From Stomorhina lunata (Eukaryota; Arthropoda; Insecta; Diptera; Rhiniidae): 64,000 nucleotides of DNA. The stretch lies in contig OW121741.1 of NCBI GenBank assembly GCA_933228675.1, positions 57,785,709-57,849,708 of the forward strand, in the 5' to 3' direction. This document shows positions 46,336 through 57,390 of this stretch, piece by piece. The notes below the pieces were generated by a model. That model worked only from the letters and a program-made list of their open reading frames with translations. It had not been told where the DNA came from and did not search any database. Position 1 is the stretch's first letter. Every line of letters begins with the position of its first letter. A program made the translations under genes and the position numbers.

Positions 46336-46932
46336 CTAGGATGCTATTTCGGATTTCATGGAATCATACCAGTTGTTACGGTTACGACTGCTCATAGCTT
46401 CTTCTACAGTAGTGGGTACGGGTTCATGCACCAAGTTGTTTAACTTTTCTTTGCGTGGTCTGCCGGGCTTACCTGTTCTGACAATTTTCGGCCTACCTCT
46501 GGAAGGACCAGCAGCCTCCTCATTCTCATTCTCCACTTTTACTTCATCTTCATCGGCAGTTTCGAAACCCATAAACTCGTCATCATCATCGGATTTGTCG
46601 GAATCAGTTTCAGGAGTATCTGACTCTGTTGTACTTACTGAACTGAATTCATCTTGCGGCTTATGATTTTCAATAAAAAATGTCAAATAATCTTCCGCTT
46701 TCTTTGGTGTTGGTTCATCTACTTTGTTGATGTTGAAATCGTTTTCTTCAAAGATGACATCACGACGCTCCACAACGCAACGCTTACTTTTGTTGTAAAG
46801 CCTATATGCCTTTGCCACCTGAGAGTAACCGACCATAATATAAGATTCGCCTTTTGCTTCGAATTTGCTACCACTTTTGCCATCTTTATTTAAAGCCACT
46901 GCATAAGAACCGAATGTTCTTAAATGCTGCAA
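46336..46932 (-). pseudogene. Copia integrase C-terminus and RT N-terminus
   Basis: Frame of 198 residues. The first part, HLRTFGSYAVALNKDG and KGESYIMVGYSQVAKAYRLY, is the conserved region after the integrase core (GPLYDFx-type 'RTFG...GY' segment). RDVIFEEN follows, then a long acidic linker rich in Asp/Glu/Ser (about residues 85-140), an AT-hook-like GRPKIVRTGKPGRPRK (two GRP motifs), then the start of RT (VEEAMSSRNRNNWYDSM). It stops at 46336 by a TAG. The opposite-strand frame 46358-46666 is a shadow. Confidence 0.85.
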
Positions 46933-47655
46933 ATTTGGTTTTCGGTTAAACCAGACCTCATATGGTGTCTAATCTTCAAGGATCTTTGTAGGACATCTGT
47001 TGCGCAAATACACTGCAGTATTAATCGCCTCTGCACATAGGCTTTGTGTAACCCTGCTATGCCCATCATAGAACGAACCATTTCCACCAATGTAAGATTG
47101 GCACGTTCAGCTATGCCATTTGTTGTTCTCGTGGTTGACTCTTGAGGGAATGGACTAACGTGTATTTTACTGTTCATACAGGTCTTACAAGGGGCTGTTC
47201 TAGTACCATCCTTCACGTTCATACCCTTCACCATTTCTTTTTTAGACATATCGCACAAGGAGTTATAATTTAGATGACCAAGTCTGTTATGCCACAACTG
47301 GTTCATATTACTAGCCGCAAACAACTTTTCCACTTTGTGCTCAACAATGAAAAGATTACTTTGTTTATTGGCCTTCAATAAAACTTCTCCTTTTGAATTT
47401 TTTATAATTGCTGAAGTTGAATCAAATGCAACAGTATGACTATTTTCCACAAATAAAATTCATGTTTTATTCGGGCGAGTATAAAACATTCTGAAATTTT
47501 AATTCAACTCCACTAATTACAATTTCGACATCACCTTTACCTTCTGATAAAATAAATTTATCGGCTTCAAAATGAATTTCTTCTGAGTGCTCAACAAAAA
47601 AAAAACATTTCCTTTACACAGCACATGTGCACCATTGCGTGTTTTTTACTTTTTG
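46920..47655 (-). pseudogene. Copia protease-integrase remnant with core deletion
   Basis: From 47450 the frame reads KNSKGEVLLKANKQSNLFIV, the pre-integrase zinc-binding segment LWHNRLGHLNYNSLCDMSKK with CKTCMNSK (HHCC finger), then STTRTT joined directly to NGIAERANLTLVEMVRSMMG. The segment between them, which holds the first two Asp residues of the DDE triad, is deleted, and only the region of the Glu (AER) remains. The 47655-47455 part shows a frameshifted piece of the region after protease. The DSG protease active site is not present. Confidence 0.8.
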
Positions 47656-47658
47656 TGT

Positions 47659-48422
47659 TTAATTTTTTTGCATAGCATGTAAAAGGTTTTGTTGTTGTTG
47701 TTGCTTTTTCTTTGGTTTCTCACACTTTTTTGCATAGTGACCGAACTCACCACAATTAAAACATTTGCCTTTGACTTTGTTCTGCTTATTCTCTCTTTTC
47801 ACTTTGTCGTTTTTCTGAGCATTCTTCATTGCAAATGCTTTTTGCACACTTGTTGTTGCTTCTTCTTTATCGCTTTTTTGTCTATGTCTATCTCCTTCTT
47901 CTAGAATTTTCAATTTAACGGTTGATGAATTCGGCAATTAAAAACGATATTCTATGGCGACAACGAAATATTCGTATTCAGATGGTAAACTCGAAAGAAG
48001 AATTATTACTGAAAGTTCATCTTTGATGACTATTCCCGTCTCCGCCAGCTTTTCGGCCAGCTCCACGAAATTATTTATATGCTGATTTATGTTTCCCCCT
48101 TCAGCCATCCCTATACCAAACGCTTGTATAGGGATACCTTTTGAAGTGGACCTCTTGGCTTGTAGGATTCCTCCAGACGCAACCAGGCTTCGCTCGATGT
48201 TTTGCAGTTTTTGATGATGTTCAATTGCGATGGCTTTACACACAACGTGATCGTGACAAGAGCCTTTGCAGCACGCTCTACGGCTGTCTTAGCATCTTCT
48301 TTCTTGACACAACCATTAACTATTTTCCACCAGCCGCTATGTATTAGAACACTTCGCATATGGATACACCAGCTATCGTATTTGGTGTCGTCCAGTTTCT
48401 CTATTTGATACAAAGACGCCAT
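47659..48422 (-). pseudogene. gag: Copia gag, broken
   Basis: Starts at ATG 48422 (MASLYQIEKLDDTKYDSWCI), the typical N-terminus of Copia Gag, runs to KVSLYKRLV, then shifts frame near 48110-48118 into MAEGGNINQHINNFVELAEK. An in-frame TAA interrupts at 47938-47940. The last part (47937-47659) contains a CCHC knuckle CFNCGEFGHYAKKC followed by a poly-Gln run. Capsid-like structural protein that packages the RNA. One frameshift and one stop make it defective. The plus-strand frames here are shadows. Confidence 0.9.
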
Positions 48423-48524
48423 TACGTTTAAACAATTTTTTTTTCACAAACACAAAAAGGCTTTTTCTACAAATTCTTTGAATTTAACACTTTTAATTAT
48501 CTTTACAAGATCCAGAACTTGGGT

Positions 48525-48538
48525 CTGGGCACATAACC
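48525..48538 (-). other. Copia primer-binding site (half of initiator tRNA-Met)
   Basis: On the minus strand GGTTATGTGCCCAG, one mismatch from the Drosophila copia site GGTTATGGGCCCAG that pairs with the 5' half of initiator tRNA-Met. It lies right after the 5' LTR. Confidence 0.8.
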
Positions 48539-48539
48539 T

Positions 48540-48742
48540 ACTTTAATAGAATTTGATGCAGAGTTTATTTAAGATAAATTAATAGTAAAGTTTTATTAAT
48601 TAGAAAAAGATCTGAACGTTAGCGAGTTTAAAAAGAGGATGAATACAAAAAGGACAAAGTAATTTACAGATTGAAGTTGATCATATTTACAATGGCGTTC
48701 ACATTGCAAAAAAGAGTTGCCATTATTAATGCATTTCCAACA
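48540..48742 (-). repeat. Copia 5' LTR
   Basis: Pair of the LTR at 45503-45705. The inner border is worn (CTTTAATAG instead of TGTTTTAATAG). Confidence 0.85.
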
Positions 48743-49069
48743 TAAAATATTTACTTAATGCCTTTTTATCAAAAGTTGCTTTAAAAAGTGACAAAACAAT
48801 TTGTAGATAATTTTTGCCAACATGTCTTTTAAGGGTTAAAATATTTTTTATAATAAAAAAAATAATCTTGGCAAAAATTATCTACAAATTGTTTTGTCAC
48901 TTTTGCTGGAAAAAGTGACAAAACAATTTGTAGATAATTTTTGCTCCCGTGTCTTTTAAGGGTTAAAATATTTTTTAAAACAAAAAAAATTATATCTACA
49001 AATTGTTTTGTCACTTTTCCAGCAACTTTTGATAAAAAGGCATTAAGTAAATATTTTACACTAAGATTA
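48743..49069. repeat. Centre of the palindromic element: alternating short inverted repeats
   Basis: A unit GTGACAAAACAATTTGTAG occurs four times in alternating orientation: forward at 48788, reverse near 48885, forward at 48916, reverse near 49000. Outside them TTACTTAATGCC / GGCATTAAGTAA (48756 and 49039) close the palindrome. The short frame 48829-49014 is read through these repeats and is not a gene. Confidence 0.75.
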
Positions 49070-50446
49070 AGTTAATTTATAAAAAAATATTAATCCTAAA
49101 AAATTTATGGGGACCATATTGTCCCATAAATTTTTAATTTTTGCTCCCATGTCTTTGACGGGTTAAAATATTTTTTATAATAAAAAAATGAATCTTGGTG
49201 TCAAATAATATCATTAATGGTTTTTAATCAAAATAATAACATTAATTTTTTTTAATCAAAATTTGCTGAAAAACGTGCCAAAAAAACGGGTTATTTTTGA
49301 CCCCATGTCTAAAAAGGGTTAAAATATTTTTTTTTAATAAAAAGGTTTGTCTTAGTGTAAAATAATTACTTTTAAGTATATTTATTAAAGTTCAGTAATA
49401 AATGATTATTACGTATTTAAAAAATAAAACGAAATACAAAAGATCAAATTTTTCATCTTTGACTCCGGAAAAAAGAGTTAAGTTTATCCAATTTTAAAAA
49501 CAAAGAACCTGTTTATATTTTCCATAGTATGGATAATTTTATTTCATATAAGTATTATTAAAATTGAACATAATTAAGATTTATGAAGCATTTACTCAAA
49601 TTATGAGCAAAAAATTACTTTTTTGAGAAATTCGTCGGAATCGAACACAAGGTACGGGAAAATAGTTTGAGATATCGACCTTAAATTTTTGAGTTTTATT
49701 GTCTTTTTTATCTATTTTAACACACCGATGAGAGAAATTCCAATTTGTAATATTTGTTTAACATAATTTTCAAAAAATTAAAAAATGCGAAAAATTACCC
49801 ATTTTCGATTATGAAAAAAACTAAGTAAATGTTGTTATATTTTAACAAAATTAAACTATGAAGTACTTACAAGTCATAAAATGATAAATCATGTCTTACT
49901 TTGCGAGCTTTTGTCCAAAGTAATTTTTTCTAGCGGTGTATCCTTAGGCGTATTGTCAAGGACACGAATTTTTGGGGGAAAATCGCAATAACTTTAAAAC
50001 TGTTTTATGGATTTCAAATATTGATGACTTCAATTAATGCTGCATTAGTTCACTTTTAGATTCCATTATCGTTTCTCTTTAAAATAAATCGTAAATGGAC
50101 GAAATGTAGCAAAAACAAATGCAAATACTCTCAGTTTTCCCCATACAAATGGGCTCAAAAACTTATGTGTGTGAAGTTAAATTTAAAATTTAACTTTCCA
50201 AGACACAAACCCAAATAGTTAACAGAGGTATGTAAAACACTTAACAGGGGTACTGTTAATGGTAAAAATATTAGCTATCACTTTAAAACCAATATTTATA
50301 TACTAAAATCAGCTTAAAAAAAATAAAAAATTACTGCTATATACCATTTTATCCCAGATTCAAAATATTTACAAATGTTTGAATAAACATATTTTTTACG
50401 ATTAATATGTCGAAAAAACCAAAAAGAAAATTCTAAATGAAAATTA

Positions 50447-52786
50447 TGCACTTTTGTCCTTTTCTCGAAAATCTTAGGAGATGGGCGGATAAAATATATT
50501 GGATATAATTTCAGAACGGACCTGAATAAATATCCAATACTCAAAAGTGTTAACAGTTTGTTTTTTCGGAATTATTAAAAAATTTGATTTTTAAATTTTA
50601 AAAAGGACTTTAGTCCTTTTCTCGAAAATCTTGTGAGATGAGCGGATAAAATTTATTGGATATCATTTCAGAACGGACTTGAATAAATATCCAATGGTCA
50701 AAAGTGTTAACAGTTTGTTTTTTTCGGAATTATTAAGAAATTTGATTTTGAAATTTTAAAAAGGACTTTAGTACTTTTCTCGGAAATCTTAGGAGATGGG
50801 CGGATAAAATTTATTGGATATCATTTCAGAACGAACTTGAATAAATATCCAATGGTTTTTTTCGGAATTACTAAGAAATTTGATTTTTAAATTTTAAAAA
50901 GAACTTTAGTCCTTTTCTCGAAAATGTTAGGAGATGGGCGGACAAAATATACTGGATATCGTTTCGGAACCGATTTGAATAAATATCCAATGGTCAAAAG
51001 TGTTTGATTTTTCCGGAATTATTAAGAAATTTTATTTTTAAATTTTAAAGAAGACTTTAGTCCTTTTCTCGAAAATCTTAGGAGATGGGCGGATAAAATT
51101 GATTGGGTATCATTTCAGAACGGACCTGAATAAATATCCAGTGGTCAAAAGTGTTAACAGTTTGTTCTTTTTATTCGGAATTATTAAGAAATTTGATTTT
51201 TAAATTAAAAAAAGGACTTTAGTCCTTATCTCGAAAATCTTAGGAGAGGGGCGGATAAAATTTATTGGATATCATTTCAGAACGGACCTGAATAAATATT
51301 CAATAGTCAAAAGTGTTAACAGTTTGTTTTTTTTCGGAATTCTTAAGAAATTTGATTTTTAAATTTTAAAAAGGACTTTAGTCCTTTTCTCGAAAATCTT
51401 AGCAGATGGGCGGATAAAGTTTATTAGATATCATTTCAGAATGGACCTGCATAATTATCCAGTGGCCAAAAGTGTTAACAGTTCGTTTTTTTCGGAATTA
51501 TTAAGAAATTTGATTTTTAAATTAAAAAAAAGGACTTTAGTCCTTATCTCGAAAATCTTAGGAGAGGGGCGGATAAAATTTATTGGATATCATTTCAGAA
51601 CGGACCTGAATAAATATCCAGTGGTCAAAAGTGTTAACAGTTTGTTTTTTTTCGGAATTCTTAAGAAATTTGATTTTTAAATTTTAAAAAGGACTTTAGT
51701 CCTTTTCTCGAAAATCTTAGCAGATGGGCGTATAAAGTTTATTAGATATCATTTCAGAATGGACCTGCATAATTATCCAGTGGCCAAAAGTGTTAACAGT
51801 TCGTTTTTTCGGAATTATTAAGAAATTTGATTTTTAAATTAAAAAAAAGGACTTTAGTCCTTATCTCGAAAATCTTAGGAGAGGGGCGGATAAAATTTAT
51901 TGGATATCATTTCAGAACGGACCTGAATAAATATCCAGTGGTCAAAAGTGTTAACAGTTGGTTTTTTTTTCGGAATTATTAAGAAATTTGATTTTTAAAT
52001 TTTAAAAAGGACTTTAGTCCTTTTCTCGAAAATCTTAGCAGATGGGCGGATAAAGTTTATTGGATATCATTTCAGAACGGACCTGCATAATTATCCAGTG
52101 GTCGAAAGTGTTAACAGTTTGTTTTTTTCGGAATTATTAAGAAATTTGATTTTTAAATTAAAAAAAGGAGTTTAGTCCTTATCTCGAAAATCTTAGGAGA
52201 GGGGCGGATAAAATTTATTGGATATCATTTCAGAACGGACCTGAATAAATATCCAGTGGTCAAAAGTGTTAACAGTTTGTTTTTTCGGAATTATTAAGAA
52301 ATTTTATTTTTAAATTTAAAAAAAAGAACTTTATTCCTTTTCTCGAAAATCTTAGGAGATGGAAGGATACAATTTATTGGATATCATTTCAAAACGGACC
52401 TGAATAAATATCCAATGGTCAAAAGTGTTAACAGTTTGTATTTTTCGGAATTATTAAGAAGTTTGATTTTAAAAATGACTTTAGTCCTTTTCTCGAAAAT
52501 CTTAGGAGATGGACAGATAAAATTTATTGGATATCATTTCAGAACGGATCTGAATAAATATCCAGTGGTCAAAAGTGTTAACAGTTTACTTTTTTCGGAA
52601 TTATTACGAAATTTGATTTTTAAATTTAAAAAAGGACTTTAGTCCTTTTCTCGAAAATCTTAGGAGATGGGAGGATACAATTTATGGGATATCATTTCAA
52701 AACGGACCTGAATAAACATCCAATGGTCAAAAGTGTGAACAGTGTGATTTTTAAATTTTAAAAAGGATTTTAGTCCTTTTTAAAAT
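50447..52786 (+). repeat. ~159-bp minisatellite, direct block
   Basis: About 14-15 copies of a unit that includes GGACTTTAGTCC, TCTCGAAAATCTTAGGAGAT, GGATATCATTTCAGAACGGA and AAAAGTGTTAACAGTTTG. From 51243 to 52196 two unit types alternate, giving a 317-318-bp dimer: GGAGAGGGG starts at 51243, 51561, 51878 and 52196. One unit near 50850 lacks ~20 bp. Apparent open frames (51441-51680, 52415-52642) are readings of the repeat. Confidence 0.9.
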
Positions 52787-53345
52787 TTAAAAATCAAATT
52801 TCTTAATAATTCCGAAAAAAACAAACTGTTAACACTTTTGACCATTGATTTTTAAATTTTAAAAAGGACTAAAATCCTTTTTAAAATTTAAAATCAAATT
52901 TCTTAATGATTCCGAAAAAAACAAATTGTTAACACTTTTCACCATTGGATATTTATTCAGCTCCGTTCTGAAATGATATCCAATATATCTTATCCGCCCA
53001 TCTCCTAACATTTTCGAGAAAAGGACTAAAGTCCTTTTTAAAATTAAAAATCAAATTTCTTAATAATTACAAAAAAACAAACTGTTAACACTTTTGACCA
53101 TTGGATATTTATTCAGGTCCGTTCAGAAATGATATCCAATAAATTTTATCCGCCCATCTCCTAAGATTTTCGAGAAAAGGACTAAAGTCCTTTTTAAAAT
53201 TTAAAAATCAAATTTCTTAATAATTCCGAAAAACACAAACTGTTAACACTTTTGACCATTGAATATTTATTCAGGCCCGTTCTGAAATGATATCCAATAA
53301 ATCTTATCCGCCCATCTCGTAAGCTTTTCTAGAAAAGGACAAAAG
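52787..53345 (-). repeat. ~159-bp minisatellite, inverted block
   Basis: Three to four units in reverse orientation, separated from the direct block by a compact hairpin around AAAAAGGATTTTAGTCCTTT (52757-52778). Another small inversion lies at 52850-52890. Confidence 0.85.
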
Positions 53346-53851
53346 TGCATAAATATCATTTACAATTTTCATTTTGGTTTTTTCGACATATTAAGCGTAA
53401 AAAAATGCTTACTCAAACATTTGTTAACATTTTGAATCTGGGATAATATGGTATATAGCAGTATTTTTTATTATTTTTTTAAAGCTTATTGTAGTATATA
53501 AATATCGGTTTTAAAGTGATAGCTGAATTTTTTACCATTTACAGTACCCCTGTTAAGTATTTAACATACCTCTGTTGACTATTTGGGTTTGTGTCTTGGA
53601 AAGTTAAATTTTAAATTTAACTTCACACACATCAAAAACTTTGGGCCCGTTGCGCGGGCTAGTATCCTAAATTTTATTTTTTTATATGCCTGTACTTTAT
53701 TATTGAATCTTTCTAAAAAGAAAATAACAATAAGTAATCAAAACTTAATCTAAAATAATATTGTATAGAGTTTTCCAGTGCAACTCTATTTAACATTCAT
53801 TCGAATTTGAAGAAAATTAGTGAGTGGCTAAGTCCAAGTTATCCATCCTTC

Positions 53852-55340
53852 TTAATCTTCAAATTGCAAAAGCTGTCTTGCAAGAACATTTGTGTGAACA
53901 TGCAACTTGGAAATATAATTTGTACAGAACCTTCTAATCTCTTCTTGGACTAGTGGAACATTTAAATCTCTATGGATATTATTATTCCTGATGTACCAGG
54001 GGGCGCCAGTTATTAAACGTAAGATCCTTGATTGTCTTCCCTGCAGTTTGGCAATGTTCGAAGCAGAAGCTGTTCCCCATAGCTGAATACCATACTTCCA
54101 TATTGGTTTAATTATGGATTTGTACAAAAGGACTTTGTAGTCCAACTCCAGAGCAGATTGTGGGCCAATGAGCCAGTTTAGTTCAGATTTCAATTTAATC
54201 TGAGTAAGCTTACATTCGATGTGATGGGACCAAGTGAGACGGCGATCTAAATATATACCAAGGTAATTAACGTGTGAACACTCAGGAATCGTCACGTTGT
54301 TAATCATGATTGGAGGACAGTTATCTCTTCTTAGAGTAAACGTTACATGAACACACTCTGTAGGATTTACCTTAATTTTCCATTTGTTCAGCCATATTTC
54401 CAGCTCGTGAATATGGGAAGCAATTTTGGGATCGGAATTAATACTAATAAATGCTGTATCATCTGCGAAAGTAGATGTATATGTAAGAGCATTAGTTGGC
54501 ATATCTGCTGTAAAGATAATATATAGCAGAGGACTCAATATACTACCCTGTGGAACACCAGCAGCAATTTTCGTAGGAGAAGAATATTCATCTTTTGATC
54601 GAACTCGAAAGGCTCTATTGGACAAATAACTTTTTAAAAGTTTATGTGTACTTGCTGGAAGCAGATTTACAATTTTGCTTATAAGTCCCTCATGAATCAA
54701 ATGCTTGTGAAATATCGATGAACAAGGCGCAACAGTATTGTTTATTTTCGAAGGCCTTTCTGATCATTGTTGTTATTCTATGTTCTTGTTCGACTTTGCT
54801 ATCAAATTCGCGGAAACCGAATTGATGATCAGGAAGAATATACATCTAATTTATGGATGTGCTTAAAATGGAAATAAGTAGCTTTTCAAACAATTTCGAG
54901 ATAATTGAAAGTAAGCTTATAGGAATATAAGATGAAACTTGAGTAACGTCCTTGCCTGGTTTTGGAATCATAACGATTTCTGATATCTTCCAGGACATTG
55001 GAAAATGTACCAAGCAAAGAATCGCGTTGAATATAAATAATCAAATTCTTAAAGCTGAATTTGGAAGGTTGAAAATCATTGAAGGAGAAATTCTGTCAAT
55101 TCCAGGAGACTTTTTTAGGTTAAGTTTTTGTATATTTGATATAAGTAAGGAAAGAGGAAATCTCAATGGGGAATCCACGTTGTCATCCATAATATGAGAG
55201 CCTATATCACAAATTGTTTCGTTTGGTGTAAAAACTTTTTCTAAATGGTTAGCAAAAGCATCAACTTTTGCGCAAGGATCTCTTGCCCAAGTACCGTCCT
55301 TGAGCCTGATTGGAGACTCATATGCAGTTGGACATTGCAT
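53852..55340 (-). pseudogene. Jockey ORF2: reverse transcriptase region
   Basis: From 55340 the frame reads DGTWARDPCAKVDAFANHLE and LNLKKSPGIDRISPSM, the segment just before RT. Around 54970-54700, with several frame breaks, come DHQFGFRE and the first catalytic Asp in ALFIDISQAFDS. From about 54700 an uninterrupted frame of 282 residues carries AGVPQGSILSPLLYIIFTAD, the active-site box TFADDTAFIS (~54470), the thumb motif VNYLGIYLDRRLTW and a C-terminus LARQLLQFED at 53852. The catalytic residues are still visible, but the upstream breaks prevent translation as one protein. Opposite-strand frames (54426-54629, 54952-55197) are shadows. Confidence 0.9.
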
Positions 55341-55559
55341 ATGTTTAACAGCCTTTCACAGGCTATAGTTTTTTTCCTTAGAGGAATTTAGGTTTTTTAA
55401 GTACGTGTCAAGAGTTTTTTGTTCATTTGACTTCAATGCGGCTTCTTTTTGACATTGGTTTAGACGACTTTTTAAGGCAGGGGAACGACATTCTTGTCAA
55501 CGTCTTCTTAGCCTTCTCTTTTCATTTACTAATGTTTGAATATTTTGTGGAGTATTCTG

Positions 55560-56430
55560 TTATAGCTTATTCTTGGGTTTTATGATTGCTATTGCCACAC
55601 AGGCCGCACATGTGATGGTATTTGTAAAAATATTTATTGCAGATTTGATGTCTGTAGAACTCCTGAGAGGAATATTCAGTGGGAGATGGGAACTCACATA
55701 CATTTTATATTTTAACCAGTTTGTATTCCTGTTTGGATAAAAATGTCTCTGTTCTTGAACCACAGTGGAAATTTCATAAAAAGTTAAAATAGAAGGTTAA
55801 TGATCGGATGATAAATCTAATGATGAGCAGACGGATATTTGACTTCTTTTTATATTCTTTATAACGGCAAAATCGATCAAATCGGGAATCTTATTTAAGT
55901 CGGAGGGCCAGTACGTTGGATGACCGCTAGATACTGCGTCCAGCTTATGCGAAGAAATAGCACTTAATAGCTGTCTTCCCCTAGGTGTAATAAGGCAAAA
56001 ACCCCAATACGTGTGTTTCGTGTTATAATCACCAGCCGCTATGAAGCTTGATCAAAGAGTATTGAAGAAATCAAGGAATTGATCTTTTTTAATGTTATGT
56101 CTTGGAGGACAATAAATTGAAGACAATTATAATTTTATAATCTATTAGTTTAATGGATGTTGCCTGAATATGTTCCTTTTCGTAATCTGGTAATGAAAAA
56201 TGCCTAATTTTATTGTGCACAAGTATAGCCGTACCATTACATGCTCTGCCACTTGGATGTTTTGTAGCATAAGTTAAAAAACCATTTATTCTGAAACAAC
56301 TTTTTTGAGTAAAATGTGTTTCAGAGACCAAAAGTAAATCTATTTCCTGCTCGAGCAGGAAATGTTTAACTTCTTTTTTGTGTTGGCTGAGGCCGTTTGC
56401 GTTCCAAAAACATATTTTCAACATATTCAT
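55560..56430 (-). pseudogene. Jockey ORF2: apurinic-type endonuclease
   Basis: ATG at 56430 (MNMLKICFWNANGLSQHKKE) opens ORF2, with the endonuclease motifs WNANGL and LLVSETHFT, and GTAILVHNKI. The frame breaks at ~56095. Later motifs survive in other frames: GDYNTKHTYWG (~56030) and GHPTYWPSDLNKIPDLIDFA near 55920, then SSDH. The region 55763-55560 is the linker to RT. This enzyme nicks target DNA to prime reverse transcription. Here it is inactive through at least two frame breaks. Confidence 0.85.
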
Positions 56431-57390
56431 TTTCTTTCCAATAAAATCTGCATAAGCATGCTTTGATTTCTCATCATTTCCTGGAACATATTTTGCATGT
56501 TAGACATAAAATTGTTCATTGTTTCAATAAGCTTTTCAATAGAGCTTTGAGATTCGCCTTTTTGTATTGGCGGACCCTCTGCAACCAAATGAGCATAGGA
56601 AAAACTCATTGGAGGTGGAGGAATATTTTGTTGTGAACCAATATTTGAGCGATCTGGAATAGTGGAAAGCGATGGGAAAAAAGCACCCTGATATTGAGCA
56701 GCATTAGGTCTACACTATGAAGAAGTTTGCCTAAGACGTAAGAATACGGGACAACCATGGTAATTAGCAGTATGATTCTGTCCACAGTTGCTACACTTTT
56801 TGATTGTAGAATCTGTTTTAGAGTTAGGACACTCTGAGGTTTTGTGTATATCTTCGCATATTACGCATACTGCAGGCAATTTACAGTACGATTTAGTGTG
56901 CCCGAATTCCTGACAATTTTGGCATTGGGGAGGATCTCTGCGCTTAATTGGTTCTTCTACAGTTATTCTGCGACTAAGGAGATATCTTAAATTAAAGATG
57001 GGGTGGGATTGGCCCTTTTTCAGCTGGGAAGTATTAAAGGATATTTCCACTCTGAAAAGTGGTTGAGGAACTTTATTTTTGTTCTGAATATTGTGAACGG
57101 ACTTCACTTCATAACCTTCGACTTCAAGAGCGCCTTTTATCTCATTGATAGGAACAGAACTATCAATACCTTTGATGACAACAATTAGGCCTTTAGCACT
57201 ATTCAATTAGAATGTAAGTAATTTTTATTATTTGAATCAAAATCATCAATTACTTTCTATAGTTCTTTTCTAAGTAGACTTGGATTTTTGTTTCAAATAC
57301 ATTTCCCCTTCGAATTGAAACAACATGGAAGTTATCTTTGCCTATAATTTGGGATAAATTATTAACTATAGCGTTATTAGTTTGCTCTAT
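56427..57390 (-). pseudogene. Jockey ORF1 (gag-like, three zinc knuckles)
   Basis: N-terminal part at 57390-57250 (GKDNFHVVSIRRGNVFETKI, ending in TAA at 57250-57252). Two frame shifts later the main frame 57206-56703 begins with a TTG, not an ATG, just after a stop, so its apparent start is not real. It reads KGLIVVIKGIDSS and ends with three knuckles: CQNCQEFGHTKSYC, CVICEDIHKTSEC and CSNCGQNHTANYHGC. After a stop at 56715-56717, the C-terminus continues at 56609-56427 with a Met/Asn-rich helix (MNNFMSNMQNMFQEMMRNQ). RNA-binding coat protein of the LINE particle. The stop of this tail overlaps the ORF2 start codon at 56427-56430. Confidence 0.85.

Larger units (their letters stand above)
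45503..48742 (-). mobile_element. Copia LTR retrotransposon, internally deleted
   Basis: 3,240-bp element on the minus strand bounded by ~203-bp LTRs (45503-45705 and about 48540-48742) and a 5-bp target duplication TAAAA (45498-45502, 48743-48747). It has a primer site matching half of initiator tRNA-Met, and a purine tract next to the 3' LTR. Full Copia elements are ~5 kb. Here the protease, the first two catalytic residues of integrase and most of RT/RNase H are deleted, so it could move only with help from another copy. It sits in the left arm of the palindromic element near its centre. Confidence 0.9.
50165..53632. mobile_element. Foldback/MULE-like element built of tandem repeats
   Basis: 3,468 bp with identical inverted ends, ATGTGTGTGAAGTTAAATTT on each side (end 53632 reversed), and a 9-bp target duplication CAAAAACTT (50156-50164, 53633-53641). 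The empty site corresponds to 42068-42080 in the other arm of the palindromic element. The unique parts of the arms run about 50165-50560 and 53240-53632. The interior is a ~159-bp minisatellite in two opposing blocks. A 9-bp duplication with long repeat-filled arms resembles Drosophila FB elements and Mutator-like transposons. No transposase, so non-autonomous. Confidence 0.85.
42032..53671. mobile_element. Large non-coding palindromic element, split by three insertions
   Basis: Left end TTAGGATACGAGCCCCGC at 42032. The right end, reversed, is TTAGGATACTAGCCCGCG at 53671. Both carry a small GC-rich hairpin next to GGGCCC. The arms are 42032-43109 plus 45380-45502 on the left and 49070-50164 plus 53633-53671 on the right. 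They pair as reverse complements, for example CTTGACAATACGCC (42263) with GGCGTATTGTCAAG (49947). Without the insertions (DINE copy 4, Copia, foldback element) the element is ~2.6 kb. No coding region. Frames such as 42578-42778 or 51441-51680 are chance. The superfamily is unknown. Confidence 0.75.

Noticed and set aside
51441..51680. Frames with repeated VKSVNS words as a repeat protein
   Set aside because: They are readings of the ~159-bp minisatellite; stops appear as soon as units differ in length.
53640..53671. True Helitron 3' end (hairpin then CTAG)
   Set aside because: The same hairpin occurs at the other end in inverted orientation and the arms are complementary, which Helitrons do not show; kept only as a resemblance.
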